DNA from: Pseudomonas luteola NBRC 103146
GTDB taxonomy: Bacteria; Pseudomonadota; Gammaproteobacteria; Pseudomonadales; Pseudomonadaceae
Direction of reading: 5' to 3'
NCBI RefSeq assembly: GCF_002091675.1
Contig: NZ_BDAE01000025.1
Span: 1 to 64,000, forward strand
Length of the DNA stretch: 64,000 nucleotides
A program made the translations under genes and the position numbers. The notes under the pieces were generated by a model. It was given only the letters and a program-made list of their open reading frames with translations, searched no databases and was not told the origin of the DNA. The first letter of the stretch is position 1. Each line of letters begins with the position of its first letter. Below, piece after piece: positions 45,852 through 55,526 of the stretch.

Positions 45852-48255
45852 TGCGTTCAACACAACTCGCACCGAGATCATATTCAATGAGTACAAGCCC
45901 TCGGACGAACGTCGCCGTGAAGCACTTCTGGCACTGGGCAATGGTGTGCTCAGTATGCGGGCCAGTGCACCGGAACTTAGCGCAAGCCGTCTGAGCCAGG
46001 GGGACGACCAGCACTACCCTGGTTTTTATCGTGCGGGTTGGTATGACGATGCGCCACGCAGGGTGAATGGGAAGCGCATCGCCATGTCGGCCTTGGTCAA
46101 CCTGCCTGATCCGTTCGGACTCACGTTCGCGCTGGATGATGACCTGTGGTTCAACCTAGCCTCTGTCAGGCTTCAGCGTTATCGCCAGGTACTTTCACTG
46201 GACCGTGGCACGCTGCGGCGCGACATGACTTTCATGATGGGGCCGACGCGTGAAGTGCGGTTGAGCGAGACGCGTCTGGTCAGCATGGCCGACCCTGATC
46301 TGTGTGTACTGCGCTGGGAGGTGTACGTACCCGAGGGAGGCTGCATCCGGGTGCGCTCGACGCTCAACGCCGGGGTCAGAAATGCCGGGGTCAAGCGTGA
46401 TGCAGCCTATGAGGGGCGACGCCTGCAAACCATTGGATTCCATAGCGAAGCTGACGGTGGCGCCGCTGTGTTGGCATCCCTGCATGACCGGTCCCGCGAG
46501 GTAGCAGTTGCGGCACATACCCGGCTAAGTATGCCGGCTGGTCCCTGGCAACAGGCCGTGATGGGCGACTGCCTGTGCCTTGAGGCTACCTGTGATCTGC
46601 CTGAAGGCAGAACGCTGATCATCGAGAAATATGTAACGGTCAGGGTCGAGGGTGAAATCCCGCGTCATGAGGACAGTGGGAGAACGCTTTCGATTATGCT
46701 CGACCAACTCCGTCGGCGCTCCGATTTTGATAGCGTCCTGCAGCGGCACGCCGCCCATTGGCACGGGTTATGGGGCCGCATGGCCATGCAGATGACCGAG
46801 CATCATCTCGCCTTGCCCCTGCGCCTGCATCGTTTCCATGTGCTTCAGGCGCTTTCGCCCAACAGTCTTGGTCAGGACATGGGGTGGCCTGCCAGAGGTT
46901 GGCAGGAAGGATATTTTGGGCAGATCTTCTGGGATGAGATTTTTGCCATGCCCTTTCTAGCCACTCACTTTCCAGAGCTTGCTCATACGGTAGTGAACTA
47001 CCGCTATGCCCGCCTCGACATGGCACGGGCGTTGGCGCGCAAGAGCGGGTATCGCGGAGCGATGTTCCCCTGGAGAAGCGGGCGAACCGGAGGGGAGGAA
47101 ACCCCTCCTTATCAGTGTAATCCATTGTCCCATCACTGGGTGCCCGACCATACCTATCTGCAACGGCACGTGGGTTCAGCCATTGCCTATGATGTCTGGC
47201 AGTTGTATCTCGCCACAGGAGATCGCTCCCTGTTGAGCCACAACGGCGGCGAGCTGATTCTGGAAATTGCTCGCTTCTGGGCCAGCATGGTGCGTTTTGA
47301 TCCAGGACGTGGGCGCTATGTAATCGAAGGCGTTATTGGTCCCGACGAGTATCACAACGCGTATCCCAATACCGATGTGCCGGGGCTCAATAACAATGCC
47401 TATACCAATGTCATGGCGTCCTGGGTGTTGGCCCTGGCTCTGGAATTACTTGATCTACTACCTGACGAGGAAGCCGATGCACTTCAACAGCGGCTTGGTG
47501 TTACGCCACAGGAGCGAGTGGATTGGGATCGGATCAGCCGTACGCTGTATATCCCTGTGCAGGGAGATGGCGTGATTAGCCAGTTTGAAGGCTTTGACCG
47601 GCTGGAATCACCGCCCCCAAAATTTCGTCAAGATGGGCGGCCGCGCCTGGACTGGATGCTGGAGGCTCAAGGTGACAAGACCGATAATTATCAGCTGACC
47701 AAGCAAGCCGATGTGCTGATGCTGCTTTACTTGTTTCCGCCCCAGGAATTGGAGCGGCTTTTTGCGCGCTTGGGCTATATCGAGCATTTGGCTGAGATTC
47801 GGCGAACGGCTGACTACTACCTGGCACGTATCACGCATGAATCCAGTCTGTCGAAAGTGGTTTGTGCGGGTGCGTTGGCTCGTCTGGATGCGGAGCGCTC
47901 CTGGGACTACTTCAGGCAGAGCTTGCGTACCGATCTGGATGCACCTTCTGATAGCGGCATTCAGGAAGGGATTCATTTGGGCGCTATGGCCGGGTCGCTG
48001 GATGTCCTGCAGCGGCATTACCTGGGGATAGTGCCCAGTGTGGCCTGTTTACAGGTGATGCCTGCGCCTCCTGCTGCGCTGGACAATGTTTCGTTGGATA
48101 TCGAGTACAAAGGGGTGCGGCTGATTGTCGCGTTGAAAGACCGGATATTGTCCTTATCTTCTGATCCACGAAACAGCCACGACGCTTGTATCGAGTACTG
48201 GGACAACCGGTTCTCCCTGAAACCCGGCCAAGTCATCCATTTGACATGCCGCTAG
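45844..48255 (+). CDS. Glycoside hydrolase family 65 disaccharide phosphorylase
   Basis: An 803-residue GH65 protein: N-terminal beta-sandwich (about 1-290), linker, an alpha/alpha barrel (about 330-710) and a small C-terminal domain. The barrel carries GQIFWDEIFAMP, the predicted catalytic acid E502 in GVIGPDEYHNAY, and KQADVLMLLYLFP, all typical of maltose, trehalose or kojibiose phosphorylases. These split an alpha-glucoside with phosphate into beta-glucose-1-phosphate and a sugar. No phosphoglucomutase gene is adjacent; a PfkB kinase is instead. The exact disaccharide cannot be read from sequence. Confidence 0.92.
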   Translation: MNDAFNTTRTEIIFNEYKPSDERRREALLALGNGVLSMRASAPELSASRLSQGDDQHYPGFYRAGWYDDAPRRVNGKRIAMSALVNLPDPFGLTFALDDDLWFNLASVRLQRYRQVLSLDRGTLRRDMTFMMGPTREVRLSETRLVSMADPDLCVLRWEVYVPEGGCIRVRSTLNAGVRNAGVKRDAAYEGRRLQTIGFHSEADGGAAVLASLHDRSREVAVAAHTRLSMPAGPWQQAVMGDCLCLEATCDLPEGRTLIIEKYVTVRVEGEIPRHEDSGRTLSIMLDQLRRRSDFDSVLQRHAAHWHGLWGRMAMQMTEHHLALPLRLHRFHVLQALSPNSLGQDMGWPARGWQEGYFGQIFWDEIFAMPFLATHFPELAHTVVNYRYARLDMARALARKSGYRGAMFPWRSGRTGGEETPPYQCNPLSHHWVPDHTYLQRHVGSAIAYDVWQLYLATGDRSLLSHNGGELILEIARFWASMVRFDPGRGRYVIEGVIGPDEYHNAYPNTDVPGLNNNAYTNVMASWVLALALELLDLLPDEEADALQQRLGVTPQERVDWDRISRTLYIPVQGDGVISQFEGFDRLESPPPKFRQDGRPRLDWMLEAQGDKTDNYQLTKQADVLMLLYLFPPQELERLFARLGYIEHLAEIRRTADYYLARITHESSLSKVVCAGALARLDAERSWDYFRQSLRTDLDAPSDSGIQEGIHLGAMAGSLDVLQRHYLGIVPSVACLQVMPAPPAALDNVSLDIEYKGVRLIVALKDRILSLSSDPRNSHDACIEYWDNRFSLKPGQVIHLTCR

Positions 48256-48472
48256 GTCAAGAATAAGTCGCTACGAGTATCAAGAAGTAGTCTTTTAAAC
48301 CGATACCTAACGACAAGAATTAACGGTTGCAGTCATTTGACTGGTTGATAACCGCTCGTCAGGTATTTTGCCCCTATTAGTTAGCTTGCTGCCTTTTGAT
48401 GTGACCGCTGGATATTAAGCTTGCGTCTTCAGGCAGCTGAATCGATTTTTTAATATCTTGTGTGGAGGTAAC

Positions 48473-48679
48473 GTGAGAACTAAAGAAGGTGCATCGAAAC
48501 GTCGTCGAGAGGGCGTATCGATCATGGAATGGCTGGTTATTGGCGTCCTCTCGGTTTATATCGTATTCAGTCTCACCGTTTTCGCACAGAAGCAGTGGAA
48601 TTCACTGACCGAAGTGCAAAAAGAGCAGATCATCGAAGATATCAGCCGTGCTGCCCAAGAAACGCCGCTGCTGACCTGA
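48473..48679 (+). CDS. Small single-pass membrane protein
   Basis: A 68-residue protein with a basic N-terminus (TKEGASKRRREG), one membrane segment (MEWLVIGVLSVYIVFSLTVFA) and a short charged cytoplasmic or periplasmic tail. GTG at 48473 has GGAGG at good spacing; ATG at 48524 is an alternative that would drop the basic leader. No family recognised. Confidence 0.65.
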   Translation: MRTKEGASKRRREGVSIMEWLVIGVLSVYIVFSLTVFAQKQWNSLTEVQKEQIIEDISRAAQETPLLT

Positions 48680-48855
48680 TCACGCTTCTTTCGAGCCCTG
48701 TGGCTTTTACCGCATAAGAATAAAAGCAAAACTACTTCATAGGATCCTGTTTAGCGGATCAGAGGTATTTATTTGCCTTTGAAAGAGTATTGAACCGTTA
48801 TTTTAAATGGATTCAATATTTCCATGCGGTTTGCTCAACAATAAAGTATTTCTGA

Positions 48856-48892
48856 AACCCTCAAGATAGAGCCTGTCTTGAGGGTTTTATTT
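48856..48892 (+). terminator. Bidirectional terminator
   Basis: AACCCTCAAGA at 48856-48866 pairs with TCTTGAGGGTT at 48876-48886, followed by TTTATTTAT on the plus strand. It lies between the small membrane protein and the end of the minus-strand histidine kinase gene and can serve both. Confidence 0.85.
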
Positions 48893-48909
48893 ATACCAAT
48901 GTACTTATG

Positions 48910-51900
48910 TCAATTAAGTTTGATAGTTTGCTCGCGGCTTGCAACATTAATAATGACGCTGGCAAGTTGGCTCAAAGTAAACGGCTTGCTCAATACTGTA
49001 AGATTGCCCGCAGAGAGCGCAGCTGAGTCCGCATATCCCGTCATCAGCACAATCCTGAGTTCCGGTTTGATGGCCAGACTTTGCTTGCACAGCTCCATGC
49101 CTGTCATGCCGGGCATGGCATAGTCGGTCAGAAGCAGGTCTATCCCGTCTCCATCATGTAACTGCTGTATCGCTTCCTGCCCATTTGCCGCCTCGATGTG
49201 TTCATAGCCTAGCTCTGATAGCATGGCAGACGTTGAGTGACGTACCTGCGCGTCGTCATCCACCAGCAGAATCCTTAGCGGGATTGGAGAGGAAAGGTCT
49301 ACGTTGACCGGCTCGCTCATCGCCTGTACCGGCTCTGAAGTACGGGGCAGGTAAAGAGAGATACACGTGCCGTGACCTGGCTGGCTTTGTATTTCAACGT
49401 CTCCCCCAAACTGACGAACCGTGCCATAGACCTGGGCCAGGCCCAATCCTGTCCCCTTGCCCTGTGCTTTGGTGGTGAAAAAGGGCTCGAACACGTGGCT
49501 GAGCACCTCCTGAGACATGCCCTCAACGGTGTCGGTAAGGCTGATACGTATGAACTCGCCTCGTCCCAGGGAGGCCGGGCGACTATCCGAGGCGCCTATG
49601 TTATGTGTCTGAATGGTCAGGCTTCCGCCGCTGGGCATGGCGTCCCGCGCATTCACCGCCAGGTTTACGATAGCCAATTCAAACTGGTCAGAATCGCTTT
49701 GCGCGGGCCAGAGGCCTGCTTGAAGGTTCATCACCAGTTCTACGGTGCCGCCAAGGGTGGCGTGCAACAGGGCCTGCATACCTTGTAGGATCGAGTTGAG
49801 GTCAACGGGGCGGGCATTGAGTCGCTGCTTACGCGAGAAGGCAAGCAGCTGCGCGGTCAGCCTGGCGCCTCGATTGGCGGCCTGCTGGGCATTTTTCAGC
49901 AAGCGACTCGTATGCTCGTCGTGAGTACGCCGCTCCAGCAAATCCAGCGAGGCGATTACGACGGCAAGCAGGTTGTTGAAGTCGTGAGCCACGCCCGCCG
50001 TCAGCTGACCGATCGCATCCATCTTTCGCGACTGGGCCAGCTGCTCCTCGGCTTCCTGGCGCAGGTGTGCCAGCTCAAGGGTAGATTGAACCCTGGCCTT
50101 GAGCTCCCGGGCGGAAAAGGGTTTGACAAGGTAGTCATCTGCACCGGCTGCCAGCCCATCCACACTGGCCTCTTCACCGGCACGTGCCGAGAGCATAATG
50201 ATGGGCAGGGTGTTAAGCAGCGGATCTTCCCGTAGCTTGCGTACCAGGCCGAATCCATCCAGTTGGGGCATCATCACGTCGGTCAGTAACAGGTCTGCCC
50301 CGTACTGCTGCAGAACCTCAAGCGCGACGGCTCCGTCTGCGACCGCAACAACGTCATGATCAGGCTCAAGCAGGCGCTGAATGTAGGCGCGCATATCCGC
50401 GTTGTCATCGGCTAGCACAATACGGGCACGCCGCTTCATGGGATCCCTTGCTGCGACCATCACCGCTCCAGCCGCCTGGGTTTCCAGCCGCGGAGTCACG
50501 GGGTCATCAACCAGCCAGCGCAAGGCCTCCTCTACAAACGGTGCCGCTCCAGGGCTTTCGCTCGCACCGGATGCAGCATCCTGAAGCAATTCGTCCGGGA
50601 GATGACGGCTGCCAAAGGGAATTCTCAAGGTGAACGTGGTGCCGTGGTTCAGCTCGCTGTTCACGGATACCGAGCCACCATGCAGTGCAACCAGCTCATT
50701 CACCAGGGCCAGGCCAATACCTGAACCTTCATAGGAACGGCTCTTGGTGTCCTCGATTCGGTGGAAGCGCTCAAAAAGACGGGGAAGGTGCTCTGCAGCA
50801 ATGCCGACCCCGGTGTCAGCTACGGTCAGCTGAGCATGGGTATCGGTCGAGCTCAGTTCCAGTCGGATCTGGCCGCTGAACGTAAACTTGAACGCATTGG
50901 ATAATAGATTGAGGACCACCTTTTCCCACATCTCCCGGTCGACAAAGACGGGCTCGGGGAGGGTGGGGCAGAAGACATCGAAACGAAGACCCGCCCGCTC
51001 GATAGCCGAGCGAAAACTGCTCGCCAGATCCGCTGTAAAAGATGCCAGATCCGTAGGCACAAACCGGGCTTGCGAGCGGCCTGCTTCGACACGGGAGAAG
51101 TCCAGCAATGTATTGACCAGCCGCAGTAGGCGCAGGGCATTGCGGTGCGCTATGGTCAGCTCACCCCGAACCTCGGGCGTCAGGGTTTGTGTTCCAAGTA
51201 GATCCTCAAGCGGACCCAGCATGAGTGTCAGGGGGGTTCTGAACTCATGGGATACGTTGGAGAAGAACTGAGTCTTGGCACGGTCCAGCTCAGCCAGCAT
51301 CTCGGCTCTCTGCTGTGCCTGTTCATACGCACGGGCATTGCGCAGAGCCGTCGAAACCTGCCCTGCGACCAGTGTGATGAATGTGGCATAGGCATCGTCC
51401 AGCGCACGGCTTGGACTGATCCCCACGATCAGGACCCCTAGCGGCTCGGCGTCACTTTCGCCAGCAATCGGCATGATATGCGCCGAATCGACAGGGTCCT
51501 GCCAGAGGCCACCATGAAGCCCCAGCGCATCTGAAAGCCCGGTAATGGTTTGGGCTTGCCCAGCCAAGACCTGTTTGAAGGGCCACAGCGGCTCAGTCGC
51601 GGTGCTGCCTACAGACACGGTAGAGGGCACATGAGCCCCCGGGTCTATGGGCGTCGCGGCAACCAGATTCAGCGTCTCTTCAGGACCTTTTAGATAAAGC
51701 AGTGCAAAAGGCAGATCCAGCGGATCACTGGCCAATGCGGCTCCTATGTCCCTGCCGGTGGTTTCGACACTTCGAATTTCACCGGCCTGTGTGGAGAGAT
51801 CGCTCAGCAGCTTCAATCGGCGCTCGCCTACAACCTGTAGAGTGACTTCGCTACACACGGCCAGCATGCCGACAATGCTTCCCTCGTCATTTTCGGCTGG

Positions 51901-52314
51901 TGCATGGGAGACGCTGAAATAGGCTTCTTCGCGGTAGCCTGCGCGGTCCATCAGCAGAGGAAGGGCTGCGGTCCAGTTCGCCTGTCCACTTTCCATGACC
52001 CGTTCGATCATAGGACCAAGGGTATCCCAGTTTTCCGCCATGGTAATGCGGATATCCTCGCCCAGCGCTCGGGGATGTTTATCGCCGATCAGCTTGGCGT
52101 AGGCATCATTGTAGATCTGCGTAAATGCAGTACCCCAGGTAAGGATCATGGGGTACTGGGACGAAAGAAGGGTACGGACCGTTGAGCGAAGGCTCTGTGG
52201 CCAGGTAGATACGGTGCCTAGTGGTGTTTTCGACCAATCAAGATCCCTTGCCAGGGCGCGTATCTCACCAGGGCCGCGAAATAGGGTTAGAGCAGAAGCG
52301 TTTTGTGAGGTCAT
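48910..52314 (-). CDS. Hybrid sensor histidine kinase with two kinase modules
   Basis: A 1134-residue soluble protein. PAS-like (about 25-165) and GAF-like (170-325) sensor domains are followed by HisKA (H356 in SHEFRTP), HATPase (DTGVG, GSGIGLAL), a receiver (D679, K731), a second HisKA (H777 in GVAHDFN) with HATPase (NLAVNARDAM, GKGTGLGL), and a last receiver (D1064, K1110). In the second HATPase the G1 box reads DTVEG (928-932) instead of DTGxG. No membrane segment, so it senses in the cytoplasm or through a partner. Signal and output are unknown; no separate response regulator is encoded next to it. Confidence 0.92.
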   Translation of the reverse strand: MTSQNASALTLFRGPGEIRALARDLDWSKTPLGTVSTWPQSLRSTVRTLLSSQYPMILTWGTAFTQIYNDAYAKLIGDKHPRALGEDIRITMAENWDTLGPMIERVMESGQANWTAALPLLMDRAGYREEAYFSVSHAPAENDEGSIVGMLAVCSEVTLQVVGERRLKLLSDLSTQAGEIRSVETTGRDIGAALASDPLDLPFALLYLKGPEETLNLVAATPIDPGAHVPSTVSVGSTATEPLWPFKQVLAGQAQTITGLSDALGLHGGLWQDPVDSAHIMPIAGESDAEPLGVLIVGISPSRALDDAYATFITLVAGQVSTALRNARAYEQAQQRAEMLAELDRAKTQFFSNVSHEFRTPLTLMLGPLEDLLGTQTLTPEVRGELTIAHRNALRLLRLVNTLLDFSRVEAGRSQARFVPTDLASFTADLASSFRSAIERAGLRFDVFCPTLPEPVFVDREMWEKVVLNLLSNAFKFTFSGQIRLELSSTDTHAQLTVADTGVGIAAEHLPRLFERFHRIEDTKSRSYEGSGIGLALVNELVALHGGSVSVNSELNHGTTFTLRIPFGSRHLPDELLQDAASGASESPGAAPFVEEALRWLVDDPVTPRLETQAAGAVMVAARDPMKRRARIVLADDNADMRAYIQRLLEPDHDVVAVADGAVALEVLQQYGADLLLTDVMMPQLDGFGLVRKLREDPLLNTLPIIMLSARAGEEASVDGLAAGADDYLVKPFSARELKARVQSTLELAHLRQEAEEQLAQSRKMDAIGQLTAGVAHDFNNLLAVVIASLDLLERRTHDEHTSRLLKNAQQAANRGARLTAQLLAFSRKQRLNARPVDLNSILQGMQALLHATLGGTVELVMNLQAGLWPAQSDSDQFELAIVNLAVNARDAMPSGGSLTIQTHNIGASDSRPASLGRGEFIRISLTDTVEGMSQEVLSHVFEPFFTTKAQGKGTGLGLAQVYGTVRQFGGDVEIQSQPGHGTCISLYLPRTSEPVQAMSEPVNVDLSSPIPLRILLVDDDAQVRHSTSAMLSELGYEHIEAANGQEAIQQLHDGDGIDLLLTDYAMPGMTGMELCKQSLAIKPELRIVLMTGYADSAALSAGNLTVLSKPFTLSQLASVIINVASREQTIKLN

Positions 52315-52412
52315 GTGACAGGATAACAGGCGGCTCCCGGATTATCCGGGACACAAAGTGTATTAAGTCCATGCTTCGCCGATGAACTCAACTGTCCGTT
52401 GTTAGGAATCGG

Positions 52413-52961
52413 TCATTGATCAACAGGTATCCAGCCCAGGCGCTGCTCGATCGCGGTGCGATAAGGCGTTCTGATTTCAAGCGGAAGCTGCCTGACATAG
52501 TTGCAGGCATGGTCTCGAATACCCCCTTCAAGCCCATCGAGATAAGCAATGGCTTCATCAACGGAAGGCATACGGCCCTCTTCGTCCCTTGACTTGGGAG
52601 GTAACGCCGTCCAGACCACGGCATCCAGCTCCCTGTGGTCAGCCCAGGCTCGAATGCGTTCACCATACGGACCTTCGTATTCGCCTGGAATACTGCCTAC
52701 GTATTCAGGACGTTCACGGTTGATCTGCTCGCGATCACGTAACAATTCACGGGCGATATCAATGTCCTGAACATTCAACAGTGCCCAGAACGTGGGGCTA
52801 TCCGGTGCGCTTGAAGACAAGGCAACCGCTAATTCTCCACCGTCACAGGTGCGGCAGAGCTCTACCGGCAACCTTGGACCATCGTTCATCCAGGCAGAAG
52901 CCAATGGAAGCGGGCCGGGCTTCCAGATCAGGGAGCCCCAGGCAAGACAAGCAATACGCAT
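52413..52961 (-). CDS. Hypothetical protein with GGCT-like N-terminus
   Basis: A 182-residue soluble protein. The start MRIACLAWGSLIW recalls the YGSL motif of gamma-glutamylcyclotransferase-like folds, and the glutamate-rich centre (SIPGEYEGPYGERI) would fit, but the match is weak. A DUF-type uncharacterised enzyme is the safest call. It has its own region between the histidine kinase and a divergent small membrane gene. Confidence 0.75.
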   Translation of the reverse strand: MRIACLAWGSLIWKPGPLPLASAWMNDGPRLPVELCRTCDGGELAVALSSSAPDSPTFWALLNVQDIDIARELLRDREQINRERPEYVGSIPGEYEGPYGERIRAWADHRELDAVVWTALPPKSRDEEGRMPSVDEAIAYLDGLEGGIRDHACNYVRQLPLEIRTPYRTAIEQRLGWIPVDQ

Positions 52962-53120
52962 GCTGAATACTCGCGGTTGGAATCGGAATGGGATTGGGTT
53001 GCGAAGGCAATATACAGATTTGAAGGTAAGAAACCGTTTCGGTTCAGCACAACCGACCGGGGGCAGTCAGGCGAACGATCCGATAGAATAGGTGCGCCTA
53101 GAAACTAGCCGAGTAATCGA

Positions 53121-53354
53121 ATGAACGACTCCAAATCCAAAGTACGCCCATTGACCTGGATCGGCCTGGTGCTGTTCGTAGGCGGAGTAGTGGGGCTGAT
53201 AACGGCTCTGGTGCCGCTGATCGGTCCTGAAAGAGCGCCTCGTGACGCGGGTCACCTGACGCCCCTGGTCCTGTCGGCAGTTGTCCAGTTCATCGGTTAT
53301 GTACTGCTCAATCGCAACCGTTTCCGTGGACGTAAGCAGCCAGGAAAGCGCTGA
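53121..53354 (+). CDS. Small two-segment membrane protein
   Basis: A 77-residue protein with two hydrophobic helices (about residues 11-35 and 46-65) and a strongly basic end (NRNRFRGRKQPGKR). Weak ribosome site. No family recognised. The positive tail suggests the C-terminus is cytoplasmic. Confidence 0.75.
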   Translation: MNDSKSKVRPLTWIGLVLFVGGVVGLITALVPLIGPERAPRDAGHLTPLVLSAVVQFIGYVLLNRNRFRGRKQPGKR

Positions 53355-53576
53355 TTTCCTTGAGCTTATGTAGCCATCTCATCTGTTTCTTGACCTCCAT
53401 CCTGTCTGAGCCTCCAACCGCTGCGAACGAAATCACAGAAAGCGAGTCGGAAGGAATCGTTACGACTGGGTTGAAGTCCTTTAAGGATGACCGGGCCTTG
53501 AGCGTAGCGATGTCAATCAGGGTTCGGCATGGCGTGCAGCCGTGAGTGCTGCCGGGCCGGAAAAGGATGAAGATTC

Positions 53577-53903
53577 ATGCGCAAGACAATCGTGATGCTT
53601 TCCCTGGCGCTCCTGGCAGCGTGTACCCATGGGAACAAGAATGACCAGACCGCTCAGGATGTTCAGATTGAGCGGTACATGACCGAGCAGCAACTCGTAG
53701 GCTCGATGGGTAAACCGGATCATGTACAGAAGGAAGGGTCGCTGACCGTCCTTGTTTACAGGGACCGGTTGCTCAGCATGTCAGCCGATCGCTCGGATTA
53801 TTCCTTTATCTTTGACGGGGGCCACCTCGTCGAATACACCCCTGGAAGGGTCAAGGTGCAGACCCAGAACGGCACGCCAAAGATTACAGTGGAGCCTGCT
53901 TGA
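53577..53903 (+). CDS. Small lipoprotein, SmpA/BamE-like in size
   Basis: A 108-residue protein with a lipoprotein signal peptide and lipobox LAAC (cysteine at residue 16). The mature part has MTEQQLVGSMGKPDHVQ, the helix-turn pattern seen in BamE/SmpA-type folds (including the GKPD turn), followed by YRDRLL and FIFDGGHLVEY strands. It is shorter than true BamE and lacks its context, so it is a related envelope lipoprotein at most. AAGGA precedes the ATG. Confidence 0.82.
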   Translation: MRKTIVMLSLALLAACTHGNKNDQTAQDVQIERYMTEQQLVGSMGKPDHVQKEGSLTVLVYRDRLLSMSADRSDYSFIFDGGHLVEYTPGRVKVQTQNGTPKITVEPA

Positions 53904-53916
53904 CTGTAGGGAGTAG

Positions 53917-53948
53917 GGCAGCGGAAAGGGAGGTTTCTTTCCGCTGCC
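53917..53948. terminator. Hairpin between convergent lipoprotein and sstT genes
   Basis: GGCAGCGGAAAG at 53917-53928 pairs exactly with CTTTCCGCTGCC at 53937-53948. It is 14 bp after the lipoprotein stop and 7 bp before the sstT stop. No T-run is seen. Confidence 0.65.
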
Positions 53949-53954
53949 TAACTA

Positions 53955-55169
53955 TCAGGCTTCCTTGGCCTGACAGGCCGCTGCCGTAAAGATCACGTCG
54001 GTGGAAGAGTTCAGGGCGGTTTCTGCCGAGTCCTGAACCACACCGATAATGAAGCCTACCGCTACCACTTGCATGGCGATTTCACTGGGAATCCCGAACA
54101 GGCTGCAGGCCAGTGGGATCAGCAGCAGCGAACCGCCCGCGACGCCTGACGCACCGCAGGCACAAACCGCGGCCACTATGCTGAGCAGAAGAGCCGTCGG
54201 AATATCAACGGAAATACCCAGTGTTTCGACTGCAGCCAGTGTTAGCACAGTAATGGTAATGGCTGCGCCAGCCATATTAATCGTGGCGCCTAGCGGAATC
54301 GAAACCGAATAGGTGTCCTCATGCAGGCCCAGCCGTTCGCACAAGCCCAGGTTGACCGGTACGTTTGCAGCCGAGCTACGGGTGAAGAACGCTGTGATAC
54401 CACTCTCACGCAGGCAGGTCAGGACAAGGGGGTAGGGGTTGCGTCGTGTTTTCCAGTACACGATGAGCGGGTTAACCACAAAGGCCACCAGCAGCATGCA
54501 ACCAATCAATACGACCAAAAGATGCAGGTAACCCGCCAGGGCATCAAACCCGGACGTTGCCAGGGTCGAGGATACAAGACCGAAAATACCGAGCGGCGCA
54601 AAGCGAATCACGAAGCGGACAATACTCGAAACGCCATCCGCCAGATCAGTGAACACGGTACGGGTCGTCTCGCTGGCATGACGGAAGGCAATGCCCAGGC
54701 CAATGGCCCAGGCCAGAATGCCCATGAAATTAGCATTGATAAGCGCGTTGACCGGGTTATCGACGATGCTCAGCAGCAATGTTTGCAATACGCTGCTGAT
54801 CCCTTCCGGCGGGCTGATATCGCTGGTATGGGCGACCAGCGTCAAGGTCGATGGGAAGAGAAAGCTGGCTAGTACAGCAATTATCGATGCAGACAGCGTC
54901 CCGATTACATATAACCACAGGATGGGTTTGATATGGGTAGGTTGTCCCTGCTTGTGATTGGCAATGGAGGACGCTACCAGAACAAATACCAGGATCGGCG
55001 CAACCGCTTTCAGGGCTGTGACGAACACGGAGCCGATGAAACCTGTGGCCTGGGCCGCAGAGGGCGCAACGAGCGCAAGCACGATGCCGGCGATCAGTCC
55101 GATGAGAATCTGCATCACCAGACTGGAGCGCATCAGCCAGTTCAGAAAGGGGTTTGTAGCTTGGGTCAT
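53955..55169 (-). CDS. sstT: Serine/threonine:sodium symporter
   Basis: A 404-residue dicarboxylate/amino acid:cation symporter (DAACS) protein of the SstT group. The re-entrant loop region reads [21 protein letters not shown], and [18 protein letters not shown] is the second hairpin motif of the family. About eight membrane helices. It imports serine and threonine with sodium. The start has a weak ribosome site; its promoter should lie in 55170-55400. Confidence 0.94.
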   Translation of the reverse strand: MTQATNPFLNWLMRSSLVMQILIGLIAGIVLALVAPSAAQATGFIGSVFVTALKAVAPILVFVLVASSIANHKQGQPTHIKPILWLYVIGTLSASIIAVLASFLFPSTLTLVAHTSDISPPEGISSVLQTLLLSIVDNPVNALINANFMGILAWAIGLGIAFRHASETTRTVFTDLADGVSSIVRFVIRFAPLGIFGLVSSTLATSGFDALAGYLHLLVVLIGCMLLVAFVVNPLIVYWKTRRNPYPLVLTCLRESGITAFFTRSSAANVPVNLGLCERLGLHEDTYSVSIPLGATINMAGAAITITVLTLAAVETLGISVDIPTALLLSIVAAVCACGASGVAGGSLLLIPLACSLFGIPSEIAMQVVAVGFIIGVVQDSAETALNSSTDVIFTAAACQAKEA

Positions 55170-55526
55170 GGCAAGATCAACTTATAAGGAAGCGGGGCGA
55201 TGTTGGCAAAGACGGGGTTCGTGCGTTCCCTTCACGCGAGTTGAATACACGCCGTACAGGATCAGTCTGTCCCGCTAAAGGTTCGTTTTTCACGTACGGC
55301 CATTGAGCGAAGCGACGGATTTTAAAGGTATTTGCCTGCTTTTGGACACTAAAAGCGCAAAAGCCGATCGCCAGCAAGGCGTAATGGCCTATTGATACAG
55401 GGTCGTTGAATGCGTTTGTGGAGCACAACCCTGACAATCTTGCCTTATACGGGCTTATTCAGGCGCCTCGTGATATGAGTCATGCCCTTCGGGAGAGGGG
55501 CATGATTCTTAGTCTCTTGACGCGCA
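55170..55526. other. Gene-free region between sstT and a hybrid kinase, with a hairpin
   Basis: No credible gene. It holds the presumed sstT promoter and, at 55480-55505, an inverted repeat (TCATGCCC / GGGCATGA) 21 bp after the stop of the kinase gene that may serve as its terminator, although it lacks a T-run. I recognise no riboswitch. Confidence 0.4.

Noticed and set aside
44910-45941. 343-codon frame antisense to the PfkB gene
   Set aside because: Shadow of the clear PfkB and GH65 frames.
53360-53545. 61-codon frame before the small lipoprotein
   Set aside because: No ribosome site, no recognised features.
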